From a bacterium 1XD42-54 (GTDB lineage: Bacteria; Bacillota; Clostridia; Lachnospirales; Lachnospiraceae), in the NCBI GenBank assembly GCA_003612585.1, contig RAZH01000007.1, forward strand, positions 124,001 to 188,000: a stretch of 64,000 nucleotides of DNA, in the 5' to 3' direction. The first letter of the stretch is position 1; each line of letters starts with the position of its first letter. Under the pieces are notes generated by a model. That model had not been told where the DNA came from. It did not search any database and worked only from the letters and a program-made list of their open reading frames with translations. A program made the translations under genes and the position numbers. Positions 32,887 through 43,689 of the stretch are shown here, piece by piece.

Positions 32887-32940
32887 TTTTGGCCCTCCGT
32901 ATTTTTTCACAAAGTAAACTACATAAATTGTAACACAAAC

Positions 32941-33029
32941 AGGGCCGCTGCACAACAGGCATTTCCCCTGCCGGAAATACCCTTTCGGATTTTACCGGCA
33001 AATGAAATCTGCCCATGTACAACAGCCCT
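32941..33029 (-). terminator. Long structured terminator-like hairpin downstream of groEL
   Basis: AGGGCCGCTGCACA (32941-32954) pairs on the minus strand, with G-U, to TGTACAACAGCCCT (33016-33029); nested inner stems. Confidence 0.55.
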
Positions 33030-33083
33030 TTTTCACAGACGAGGTCGCCCGTTTTATTTTTTATCTATTTTTACAGTCTAGTT

Positions 33084-34733
<1,650 letters not shown>

Positions 34734-34743
34734 TCAATCTGTG

Positions 34744-35028
34744 TTATTCAACGACTGCGAGAATATCATTCTGTTTTACAATAATAAACTCTTCCTCGCC
34801 AAGCTTTACTTCATTACCAGCATACTTCGAATAAATAACTTTATCGCCAACCTTTACCTGCATCGTAACTTCTTTTCCATCTACCATTCCGCCCGGTCCC
34901 ACTGCAACGACCTCTGCCTCCTGCGGCTTTTCCTGTGTCTTACTGGTGAGGATGATTCCGGATTTCGTTGTCTCTTCTGCTTCAAACTGTTTCAACACAA
35001 CTCTGTCGCCCAACGGTACTAATTTCAT
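34744..35028 (-). CDS. groES: Co-chaperonin GroES
   Basis: MKLVPLGDRVVLKQFEAEETTKSGIIL. Confidence 0.97.
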   Translation of the reverse strand: MKLVPLGDRVVLKQFEAEETTKSGIILTSKTQEKPQEAEVVAVGPGGMVDGKEVTMQVKVGDKVIYSKYAGNEVKLGEEEFIIVKQNDILAVVE

Positions 35029-35071
35029 ATTTAATTCCTCCTTAGATGGTATTTCTCTTCTTCTCTACTTA

Positions 35072-35098
35072 TTAGCACTCGCTAAAGTCGAGTGCTAA
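35072..35098 (-). promoter_or_regulatory. CIRCE element (HrcA operator) upstream of groES
   Basis: TTAGCACTC-N9-GAGTGCTAA, perfect 9-9-9. Confidence 0.97.
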
Positions 35099-35254
35099 CG
35101 AACAATCTTATATTAGTTAAAATATGTAAATAATGCAACTTCTATTACAGCTATATATTTTTGATTATTCATATATTATCTTCTATTCTCTTTATTTTTC
35201 TTTGTTTTTCTCACTATTTCTTTTTTTCTTATGTCTTCAGGATACGTTTTCCTA

Positions 35255-35390
35255 TATAAGAACAAAAGTGTGCTTCGCACACCTCGCGTGTCAATAAATT
35301 TCAGAGCACAACTTTTGTTCCGCGCGCGAAGCTGCGCATCCTGCCGGAGGCTTTTATCGTATAGGAGACGAAGTTTCCTATACGATAAAA
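35255..35390. repeat. Compound inverted-repeat element, possible dispersed repeat
   Basis: GAACAAAAGT (35260-35269)/ACTTTTGTTC (35311-35320); TTTTATCGTATAGGA (35352-35366)/TCCTATACGATAAAA (35376-35390); small GTGTGCTTCGCACAC hairpin at 35268. Confidence 0.7.
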
Positions 35391-35417
35391 AAAGATGCCT
35401 GCCCAAAGGCAGACATC
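35391..35417 (-). terminator. Intrinsic terminator of codY
   Basis: Minus strand GATGTCTGCC-TTTG-GGCAGGCATC-TTTTTTT. Confidence 0.85.
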
Positions 35418-35439
35418 CGGCACTTCCATTTCACTGCTT

Positions 35440-36222
35440 CTACAGATTCCGTGCTCTCTTAATTTCATTTAATTCATCAAACACTACATCATTCAGTACT
35501 TTAATGTAGGTTCCCTTCATACCGGAAGAACGTGATTCAATTACACCGGCACTCTCAAACTTCCTCAAGGCGTTAACAATAACAGATCGCGTAATGCCTA
35601 CTCTGTCAGCTATTTTGCTGGCAACAAGAATTCCCTCTGCACCATCCAGTTCATCAAAAATATGAACGATCGCTTCCATTTCTGAAAATGAAAGTGTACT
35701 GATCGCAGATTTTACAATCTGCACTTTACGATTCTCTTCTGCATTCTCCTCGTTTACAGAACGCATCATCTCGAGTCCTACTACCGTCGTCCCATACTCA
35801 CTGAGTATGATATCGTCGATCTCATACTGGGATTCAAATTTATACATAAATACGGTACCCAGACGCTCACCTGCAATATCAATCGGATTAATAATCGCCT
35901 GATACTTTCTGATATTGTCTCCCACAAAACCCAAAGTTTCCAGATTCACATTTTCTTTTGTAGAAAGAACTCCGAGAAGCCTCTCATTCAGCATCGGATC
36001 AATGAAACCGCCCACTTTGTCAACGATAAGCTCTCCAATCTCCTCCACACCATCGCACAACCCTACTCCCAGTACCTTTCCTTTCCTGCTGATCACCAGA
36101 ACATTGGAATTCAATATGCTTGTCAGAACATTACAAATGTCATTAAAAACGACCTTGCTGGTATTATTGTTATGCAACAATTGATTGATCTTCCTAGTCT
36201 TATCCAATAGTTGAACACTCAT
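35440..36222 (-). CDS. codY: GTP-sensing transcriptional regulator CodY
   Basis: MSVQLLDKTRKINQLL; wHTH ILVASKIADRVGITRSVIVNALRKFESAGVIESRSSGMKGTYIKVLN. Confidence 0.97.
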   Translation of the reverse strand: MSVQLLDKTRKINQLLHNNNTSKVVFNDICNVLTSILNSNVLVISRKGKVLGVGLCDGVEEIGELIVDKVGGFIDPMLNERLLGVLSTKENVNLETLGFVGDNIRKYQAIINPIDIAGERLGTVFMYKFESQYEIDDIILSEYGTTVVGLEMMRSVNEENAEENRKVQIVKSAISTLSFSEMEAIVHIFDELDGAEGILVASKIADRVGITRSVIVNALRKFESAGVIESRSSGMKGTYIKVLNDVVFDELNEIKRARNL

Positions 36223-36278
36223 TACGGGCCTCCTTTACACAAAATCCTCCCACTTCATTATTCCATATCATAACACAG

Positions 36279-36293
36279 AGTTTTCAGAAAATC
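36279..36293 (-). promoter_or_regulatory. Candidate CodY box overlapping the codY promoter
   Basis: AGTTTTCAGAAAATC, 13/15 to AATTTTCWGAAAATT; lies on minus-strand TTGATT-17-TATGAT. Confidence 0.6.
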
Positions 36294-36332
36294 AACGTAT
36301 TTTCTCTATATTTTGTTACTATTTAACCTCTG

Positions 36333-38417
36333 TCACGAAACCCCTTTTTCTTCGTCTGTTTTCACACAAACATAACCGCAGGCTTTATCTGCGCAGACTA
36401 TTTTATTCCCTTTTTCTACCATATAGCCGCCACACTGCGGACACTTTTTCTGTACCGGTCGCTGCCAGGACATAAATTCACAGTCCGGATTATTCTCACA
36501 GCCGTAATAACGCCTTCCCTTTTTTGTTTTTCGAATTACCAGATCTTTGCCGCACATCGGACAGGGAACACCGATCTTCTCCAGATAAGGTTTTGTATTA
36601 CGGCAATCCGGAAATCCGGGACATGCAAGGAACTTGCCGTGCGGACCATACTTAATGACCATATTCCGCCCACATTCTTCACAGATCACATCGGTAACTT
36701 CATCCTCGATTTTTACCTTTTCCAGCGTCTGTTCTGCCTTCTTTACTGCTTCATCCAGGTCAGGGTAAAAATTCTCCACAACCGTTTTCCAGGAAATCGC
36801 CCCTTCTCCGATCGAATCCAGCAGCGACTCCATATTCGCGGTAAAGCTCACATCTACAATGCTCGGAAATGCCTCTTTCATAATCGAATTGACAACTTCT
36901 CCAAGCTCTGTCATATAAAGATTTTTATTTTCTTTGGCTACATAACGTCTTGCGATAATTGTTGTAATGGTCGGAGCATACGTACTGGGCCGTCCGATTC
37001 CCTGTTCCTCAAGCGCCCGTACAAGCGATGCCTCTGTATAATGGGCCGGCGGCTGTGTAAAATGCTGTTTCGTCTCAATATCTTTCGAAACAAGCTTCAT
37101 ACCCGGTTCAATCTTTCCGACCAGAACATTGTCATCCTCTTTTTCCTCATCGCTGCCCGTATATACACTTCGAAATCCTTCAAAGACCACTCTGGAGGCA
37201 GCAATATGAAAACGATAACCGGCTGCTCCAATATATACGGAAGTTGTTTCATATTTCGCCGCAGACATACGGCTCGCAGTAAAACGTTTCCAAATGAGCT
37301 GATACAGACGGAACAGATCACGGCTCAGAGAATCTTTTACGTTAAATGGCGTCCTTGTAATATCTGTTGGCCGGATTGCCTCGTGCGCATCCTGAATTTT
37401 CTTATCACTTTTGGATGACTGGCTGCTCTGTTGCACAAACGCATCCCCATACTGATCGGCAATATAATTTTTTGCAGCCAAATCTGCTTCCTCTGAAATC
37501 CTGGTAGAGTCCGTACGCAGATAAGTAATCAGCGCCGTCGTGCCACTCCCTTTCAGTTCTACGCCTTCGTATAACTGCTGCGCCAACCGCATTGTTTTCT
37601 GTGTAGAAAAATTCAGTACATTTGCCGCTTCCTGCTGCAATGTACTTGTCGTAAATGGAAGCGGCGCCTTTTTCGTCCGCTCACTCCTGCGTACCTCTTC
37701 TACCACATACTCCGCATTCTTTGTCTTCTGCAAAATTTCATCCAGCTCCGCCTGTGATGAAATCGTCATCTTTTTGTCTTTTCCGTAGAATTTGGCCGTC
37801 AGGCTTTTCTTTTCTCCTGGCGCTGTAAGTTTCACATCCAAGCTCCAGTATTCCTGCGGGATAAATGCATTAATCTCATCCTCCCGGTCTCCAATGATCC
37901 GAAGCGCAACAGACTGCACACGGCCGGCACTTAGTCCCCTCTTTACTTTCTGCCAGAGCAGCGGACTAATCCGATATCCCACCATACGGTCCAGAATGCG
38001 GCGTGTCTGCTGTGCATCCACCAAATCCATATCAATTGATCGCGCATGTTTGAGAGATTCCTTCACTGCGCTTTTTGTAATCTCATTAAAGGTGATACGT
38101 TTCTGCTTTTTGGGATCTAACTTTAATGCCTCTGCCAGATGCCAGGAAATCGCTTCGCCCTCCCGATCAGGGTCCGTTGCAAGATACACCTTGTCCGCTT
38201 TTTTCTCAGCCTTGCGCAGCGTTGCAAGAATATCTCCCTTCCCCCGAATTGTAATATATTTTGGCTCGCAGCCATGCTCCATATCAATTCCCATTTTACT
38301 TTTTGGCAAATCCCTGACATGCCCATTCGATGCAAGAACCTCATAATTCGAGCCGAGAAACTTTTTGATTGTCTTTACTTTTGCAGGCGACTCTACGATC
38401 ACCAGATATTTAGGCAT
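36333..38417 (-). CDS. topA: DNA topoisomerase I
   Basis: KYLVIVESPAKVKTIKKFLG; GYRISPLLWQKVKRGLSAGRVQSVAL; C-terminal zinc fingers. Confidence 0.97.
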   Translation of the reverse strand: MPKYLVIVESPAKVKTIKKFLGSNYEVLASNGHVRDLPKSKMGIDMEHGCEPKYITIRGKGDILATLRKAEKKADKVYLATDPDREGEAISWHLAEALKLDPKKQKRITFNEITKSAVKESLKHARSIDMDLVDAQQTRRILDRMVGYRISPLLWQKVKRGLSAGRVQSVALRIIGDREDEINAFIPQEYWSLDVKLTAPGEKKSLTAKFYGKDKKMTISSQAELDEILQKTKNAEYVVEEVRRSERTKKAPLPFTTSTLQQEAANVLNFSTQKTMRLAQQLYEGVELKGSGTTALITYLRTDSTRISEEADLAAKNYIADQYGDAFVQQSSQSSKSDKKIQDAHEAIRPTDITRTPFNVKDSLSRDLFRLYQLIWKRFTASRMSAAKYETTSVYIGAAGYRFHIAASRVVFEGFRSVYTGSDEEKEDDNVLVGKIEPGMKLVSKDIETKQHFTQPPAHYTEASLVRALEEQGIGRPSTYAPTITTIIARRYVAKENKNLYMTELGEVVNSIMKEAFPSIVDVSFTANMESLLDSIGEGAISWKTVVENFYPDLDEAVKKAEQTLEKVKIEDEVTDVICEECGRNMVIKYGPHGKFLACPGFPDCRNTKPYLEKIGVPCPMCGKDLVIRKTKKGRRYYGCENNPDCEFMSWQRPVQKKCPQCGGYMVEKGNKIVCADKACGYVCVKTDEEKGVS

Positions 38418-38447
38418 AGCGATTACCTCCAGAAAACACTACATTCC

Positions 38448-39485
38448 TCATTCTTTTCGCGCGTAATAACCGCGCTTTGTTTCTTTGATCAGGCCTTTCA
38501 ACTCCAGAGACAGCAGACATCCGCTTAATTCTGATAAAGAAAGTACCGTGCACGCTTCCAGCTCCCACAGGCTCTTTGCGCACAAGCCGAGACTACTATA
38601 CACTAATTTCTCCGCAGGTGCAAGTATTAAATCATCGGATAATTTCTTTTTTAAACATGAAATATCAGAAAAAATAGTTTCTATAAGACTTTCAACCGAC
38701 AAAACAACACCCGCTCCCTGTGCTATCAGTTCATTGCATCCCTCGCTCAGTTCATCCGTCGGACGTCCTGGAACTGCCATCACGTACTTTCCCTGTTCCG
38801 CAGCAAAATCCGCTGTAATCAAAGAACCACTCTTCCTGCGTGCTTCTATTACGACCACAAAGTCCGCAAGTCCACTGATAATCCGATTCCTCATCGGAAA
38901 ATTCTGTGGCATTGGCGGGGTACCTGGCGGATATTCTGAAATAAGCCCTCCACTTTGCTGTAGTCTTATATAAAGCTCTTTATGGCCGGCCGGATAGCAT
39001 CGATCAACGCCGCAACCCAGAATACCAAAGCTCTGGCCTTTGCTTTGCAAAGCTGCCCACTGTGCTGCTCCATCAATCCCGTAAGCTGCACCACTGACCA
39101 CCACGCCGCCGGCCCGACAAATCTTCTCTGCGAAAAGCTCTGCCCATTCTTTGCCGCGTTTCGTGCACATCCTTGCCCCGACAACCGCAACTGCTTTTTT
39201 ATCCTCCTGCGGGATGCTGCCCTTGTAAAAAAGTCCATACGGCCTGTCCGCCAAACCCTGAAGCCTCTTCGGATACATAGTATGTTCCCAACTGATAAAT
39301 TGTATTCCCTGTTCCCGATTCCTATGCACTGTTTTCTCCGGAGGCTCTGCTTTCGCACGGCTGACCTTTTCAATCCAGACACATCCCCTTTCTTTTAAAT
39401 AATCCAGTTCTTTTTCCTCTGTATGCCAGATATGCTCAGGACTCTTAAAAAAGCGCAGCAACATTTCCAGCTGCCCCCGATACAT
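38448..39485 (-). CDS. dprA: DNA-processing protein DprA
   Basis: VVGARMCTKRGKEWAE, SGAAYGIDGAAQWAAL, FPMRNRIISGLADFVVVIEA. Homologous-looking N-terminus continues upstream of this ATG. Confidence 0.92.
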   Translation of the reverse strand: MYRGQLEMLLRFFKSPEHIWHTEEKELDYLKERGCVWIEKVSRAKAEPPEKTVHRNREQGIQFISWEHTMYPKRLQGLADRPYGLFYKGSIPQEDKKAVAVVGARMCTKRGKEWAELFAEKICRAGGVVVSGAAYGIDGAAQWAALQSKGQSFGILGCGVDRCYPAGHKELYIRLQQSGGLISEYPPGTPPMPQNFPMRNRIISGLADFVVVIEARRKSGSLITADFAAEQGKYVMAVPGRPTDELSEGCNELIAQGAGVVLSVESLIETIFSDISCLKKKLSDDLILAPAEKLVYSSLGLCAKSLWELEACTVLSLSELSGCLLSLELKGLIKETKRGYYARKE

Positions 39486-39575
39486 TCCCGGAATGCTGCA
39501 TAACCACTCCCAGTACTGCTCGATCTCAACCCCACCTTTCTCTCCATTTTCGCCTTAACATCCACATCATGTATC

Positions 39576-41099
39576 TTATTGCAGCCCGTCCGCTGGCCGG
39601 TAATAAACCGCTTCTCCCAGATGGCGCAACCCGATCACCTCACAGCCTTCTAAGTCTGCAATTGTCCTCGCCACCTTAATAACCTTATGATATGAGCGCG
39701 CTGTCAGACGCTTCTGCTCGTACACATGTTTCAACTGCGCTTTTACCTCATCCTCCATCGGACAGTAATGTTCCAGCTCAGCGGCAGTCAATTCTGCGTT
39801 AAAACGAAAGCGACTCCCGTCATACCGTATCTTTTGCAGACTTTGCGCTGCCAAAACCCGCTTCCGGATTTGTGCTGTTGTCTCTTCACCGCTCTCCTGA
39901 ACTAATTCTTCATACTGTACCTGCTCTGCCTCTGCATGAAGATCAATCCGATCCAGCAAAGGACGACTGATCTTATGCAGATACCTCATCACTTCATGCT
40001 CATGGCAATGACATCTGGTCCGATCCGGATAATACCCGCATTTACAGGGATTTCGGGATGCCACAAGCATAAAATCAGCTGGAAATACATACTGGCCGCT
40101 GTTTCTGGAAATCCTTATTTCGCCCTCCTCAAGCGGCTGACGCAGGATCTCCAGCGCCTCTTTTTGAAATTCCGGAAGCTCATCCAAATACAATACCCCT
40201 CTGTGTGCCAGACTGATCTCTCCCGGACGCGGCACACCCCCTCCTCCTGTCAGTGCAACAGGCGACACCGTGTGGTGCGGCATCCGAAAAGGCCGTTCAC
40301 GCAAAATCCCGGTAGATGGAAGCAGACCCGCTACGCTGTGTATCTTTGATACCTCCAGAGACTCTTCGATGTCCATCAACGGCAATATCCCTGGAATCCG
40401 ACTTGCAATCATTGTCTTTCCTGAGCCCGGTGTCCCGCTGATCAAAAGATTGTGCATCCCCGCTGCCGCAATCTCAGCAGCCCGCTTTACAGTATGCTGC
40501 CCTTTGATATCTGCGAAATCAGGCATGGTACGAACAGGCATTTCTGAAAACATTTCTTCTATATTAATAGAAGCTATATGCAATTTGCGACACGAGATAA
40601 AGTGTTCTACTACTTCTTTTAAATGGCCGGCGCCAAAGACCTGTATTCCCTGAATCACCGCTCCCTCTCTGACATTTGCTTCCGGAATAATACAGCTCTC
40701 GCAGCCCGCCCGCCGCGCCTCCAGTACCATCCCCAGCACTCCGCATATACCTCGAATACTCCCATCCAGTCCCAGTTCACCTGCCAGAAAAATACGTTCG
40801 AGCATATCCCCTGGAAAAAAACCGTACGAAGCCATAACCGCAACTGCGATCGGCAGGTCAAACCCCGGCCCTGACTTTCGAATATCCGCCGGAGCCAGAT
40901 TTACCGTCACTTTTTTCGGTGCAAGAGAATAGCCCGAATTTTTGATCGCTGTCCGCACACGGTCCTGCGCCTCCCGCACCTGTGCATTTAAGAAGCCTAC
41001 CATCGAAAACTGTGGAAGACCATTTGCTACATCTACCTCAACCGAAACAATTCTGCTTTCAATCCCACAAATCGCTGCTGATCTCACTTTGCTGAACAA
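39576..41099 (-). CDS. YifB/ComM-family Mg chelatase-like ATPase
   Basis: ISGTPGSGKTMIASRIPGILP; FRMPHHTVSPVALTGGG; NPCKCGYY. Confidence 0.94.
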   Translation of the reverse strand: MFSKVRSAAICGIESRIVSVEVDVANGLPQFSMVGFLNAQVREAQDRVRTAIKNSGYSLAPKKVTVNLAPADIRKSGPGFDLPIAVAVMASYGFFPGDMLERIFLAGELGLDGSIRGICGVLGMVLEARRAGCESCIIPEANVREGAVIQGIQVFGAGHLKEVVEHFISCRKLHIASINIEEMFSEMPVRTMPDFADIKGQHTVKRAAEIAAAGMHNLLISGTPGSGKTMIASRIPGILPLMDIEESLEVSKIHSVAGLLPSTGILRERPFRMPHHTVSPVALTGGGGVPRPGEISLAHRGVLYLDELPEFQKEALEILRQPLEEGEIRISRNSGQYVFPADFMLVASRNPCKCGYYPDRTRCHCHEHEVMRYLHKISRPLLDRIDLHAEAEQVQYEELVQESGEETTAQIRKRVLAAQSLQKIRYDGSRFRFNAELTAAELEHYCPMEDEVKAQLKHVYEQKRLTARSYHKVIKVARTIADLEGCEVIGLRHLGEAVYYRPADGLQ

Positions 41100-41129
41100 A
41101 AAACCGCTCCTTTTAATTATATATATTAT

Positions 41130-41147
41130 GTGATATTATATTATCAC
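41130..41147 (-). promoter_or_regulatory. Palindrome overlapping the -10 of a putative comM promoter
   Basis: GTGATA-N6-TATCAC; minus strand TTGCAT-17-TAATAT. Confidence 0.45.
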
Positions 41148-41271
41148 GTCCCCTGCCAATATGCAACATTTAATTCCTATTTTTTTCAAAGAATATGTTT
41201 CAAACAATTGTTCACACTGATAACAGAGGTTGTTTTACTCAAAATTTTGTTACGAACTGAAAGGAGCCCCT

Positions 41272-41532
41272 ATGCCTGATAAATCCGACAAAACAAAAAA
41301 ATCAGCTGAAGATTTAAACTTCTCTGATTCCTGCTTTTCCAAAAGTATCTGTTCTTCCATGGACTGCACTGGTCTCATTCCAGCTCTTCCATCCTCCGAA
41401 GCAGAACTTGAAGCTTACGAAAAAATGTATCAATTTTGCCTCAATTGTGCTCCGGACCGCGCACAGACAAGCAACAAAGAAGAGCCACATTACACCAGCA
41501 ATTCAGCCAAAGTTCCTGCAAGCGGAGCCTGA
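41272..41532 (+). CDS. Small uncharacterized protein (86 aa)
   Basis: ATG at 41272 preceded by AAAGGAG; MPDKSDKTKKSAEDLNFSDSCFSKSICSSMDC...; lone plus-strand gene. Confidence 0.55.
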   Translation: MPDKSDKTKKSAEDLNFSDSCFSKSICSSMDCTGLIPALPSSEAELEAYEKMYQFCLNCAPDRAQTSNKEEPHYTSNSAKVPASGA

Positions 41533-41591
41533 AAAAAGTTGATTCTGATATTTTATTGAATATGGCAAAGGCTGTCCTCTGAAAAACATGC

Positions 41592-41629
41592 AAAATGGGC
41601 GTAAGGAACTTTTCCTTTCCGCCCATTTT
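41592..41629. terminator. Terminator-like inverted repeat
   Basis: AAAATGGGCG/CGCCCATTTT with inner AAGGAA/TTCCTT. Confidence 0.65.
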
Positions 41630-41727
41630 CATCATTTTGCAAATTTATTCGACATCCTATTCTTGTTTCCAATGCATATAAATACAGTATCTCTGTATAC
41701 AAATCCCTTCCCTTAGAAACCTTCCGC

Positions 41728-42159
41728 TTACAAAAATTCCTTTAAATCTTTCATAAAAGCTTCTTCTGTCTGAACCAGCTCTCTTGCAATTTTTTTGCTG
41801 TCTGCAGATGCTCCTCCGTACTGATTCATTGCGCCGCTGATATTCTGAATTCCCATATTACAGCCATCCATCAAAATCTGAGAAATCCTGCTGTTATCAT
41901 CATTAAGTCTCATTTTCATTTCCGTAGACAGCCAAGAATAAGCCGTTGCTGCCGCTCCCGGAGCTTTTACTGCCACACCGCCTGTCTCAAGAAGTTCGTC
42001 TGCTTTTTTCCCGATCTCCTCATGCTTTTCCCGGTAGTCCAGAATCACATCCTCCAACCGGCCTCCAGTTACATGCTGACAGATCTGGTTCATACTCCCC
42101 ACTGCCATTTTACAGCCCTGGCTACATTCTTCCAAAAGTTTTCTCGTCACTTCTTCCAT
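41728..42159 (-). CDS. Uncharacterized helical protein
   Basis: 143-aa ORF, helix-rich sequence; no recognised catalytic motif. Confidence 0.6.
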   Translation of the reverse strand: MEEVTRKLLEECSQGCKMAVGSMNQICQHVTGGRLEDVILDYREKHEEIGKKADELLETGGVAVKAPGAAATAYSWLSTEMKMRLNDDNSRISQILMDGCNMGIQNISGAMNQYGGASADSKKIARELVQTEEAFMKDLKEFL

Positions 42160-42339
42160 AAAATTCGTGCCTCCTTTGCATTTTCATGCATTTGTATCAC
42201 GCTTTCCAATACCCCTCTGTCAATATTAAAAAGCTTGGAAATACGTTCTACCTAGTTTGGCCCGTTTTATACCAGAATATACATTTCCCTATTGATACGG
42301 CAAAAACCTCGCGCTCATTTTTCCGGTGTGCCGACAATT

Positions 42340-42984
42340 TCAGGCATCTGCAACACCATTCTTTGCACAAATGTCAGCCAACACACAGCGGTCACAGTAT
42401 GGCTTTGTCCGTGCTGTACAGACATCGCGTCCATGATACACCAGCCGATGGCAAAAATCGCTGCCCTCCTCCGGCGGAATAATTTTCCACAGCGCCATTT
42501 CCACCTTTTTAGGCTCCTTTATCCCATCTACGAGTCCCATACGGTTCGTCAGGCGAATGCAGTGCGTATCAGTCACAATGGCAGGCTTTCCGAATACATC
42601 GCCCATGATGAGATTAGCGCTCTTGCGGCCCACACCCGGTAATTTCAAGAGTGCGTCAAAATCCTCCGGCACTTTTCCATCGTACTGATCCTTTAAAATC
42701 CGCATACACGCACTGATATCTCGTGCCTTGCTTTTCCCAAGTCCACATGGCCTTACGATCGCTTCTATTTCCTCCGGCTCGGCACTTGCCAGCGCTTCCA
42801 CATCCGGATATTTCTCATATAGCTTTTCCACCACTACATTCACACGTGCATCGGTGCACTGCGCCGCCAGACGTACACTTACTAAAAGCTTCCATGCATG
42901 ATCGTAATCCAGTGTACATCCGGCATCCGGATACTCTTTTTTCAGACGCTCGATTATTTCCAGAGCCAATTCCTCTTTTGTCAT
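42340..42984 (-). CDS. nth: Endonuclease III
   Basis: HhH LPGVGRKSANLIMGDVF; C-X6-C-X2-C-X5-C [4Fe-4S] ligands (CTARTKPYCDRCVLADIC). Confidence 0.95.
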   Translation of the reverse strand: MTKEELALEIIERLKKEYPDAGCTLDYDHAWKLLVSVRLAAQCTDARVNVVVEKLYEKYPDVEALASAEPEEIEAIVRPCGLGKSKARDISACMRILKDQYDGKVPEDFDALLKLPGVGRKSANLIMGDVFGKPAIVTDTHCIRLTNRMGLVDGIKEPKKVEMALWKIIPPEEGSDFCHRLVYHGRDVCTARTKPYCDRCVLADICAKNGVADA

Positions 42985-43682
42985 TGTTCTCCTCCGCTTT
43001 CAAGCAGCTTTTCCACATCCCACAAATGGCTGATCTCATAGTCAAGACGCACATTCGCCGTATTCTTTTTGTGATGCGGATTATACCAGCAACACAAAAT
43101 TCCCGCATTATTTCCGCCCCGCATGTCGCTGGTCAGCGAATCACCGACAATCAGAACCTCTCTGCGGTCTACCGGACCAATTACAGAAAATACATGTTCA
43201 AAAAAACCGATCTGCGGCTTTTCCACACCGATCTCGTCAGAGATGAAAACACCGTCCAGTAATTCCCCAAGCCGGGAGCCTTTCAATTTGCTTCTCTGTG
43301 CCTCGACTGTACCATTTGTCACCGCATACTGTGCCACACGTCCATGAAGCTTCCGGCACAGCTGCACAGAATTTTCATTTTCAAAAAAATATTCGCCGAG
43401 CTTTTCCTGATATGAATCATTAAAAGCCGGAATATCCGGACAGGCAATCCCTTCTTCCCGGAAAAATGTTTCAAAGCGGCCAAGAAGAACTTCTCTTTTC
43501 GACAATTCTCCCCGCTCCAAAGCTTCCCAGTAAACCCGGTTAATCTCCTCATAATGCTTCAGCATCGCCTCTGTACAGTCATGAAATCCAATCTCTTCCA
43601 GGCACAGCCGAATCCCGTTTTGCTCCGATTTTGAAAAATCAAGCAATGTCCCGTCCACATCCCATAAAACAATTTTTATCAT
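42981..43682 (-). CDS. HAD family hydrolase (YjjG-like)
   Basis: LWDVDGTLLDF, VTNGT, VGDSLTSDMRGGNNAGI. Confidence 0.9.
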   Translation of the reverse strand: MIKIVLWDVDGTLLDFSKSEQNGIRLCLEEIGFHDCTEAMLKHYEEINRVYWEALERGELSKREVLLGRFETFFREEGIACPDIPAFNDSYQEKLGEYFFENENSVQLCRKLHGRVAQYAVTNGTVEAQRSKLKGSRLGELLDGVFISDEIGVEKPQIGFFEHVFSVIGPVDRREVLIVGDSLTSDMRGGNNAGILCCWYNPHHKKNTANVRLDYEISHLWDVEKLLESGGEQ

Positions 43683-43689
43683 CTGTAAA

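Noticed and set aside
35176-35406. 76-aa minus-strand ORF between groES and codY
   Set aside because: Overlaps the inverted-repeat element and codY terminator; no RBS or homology evident.
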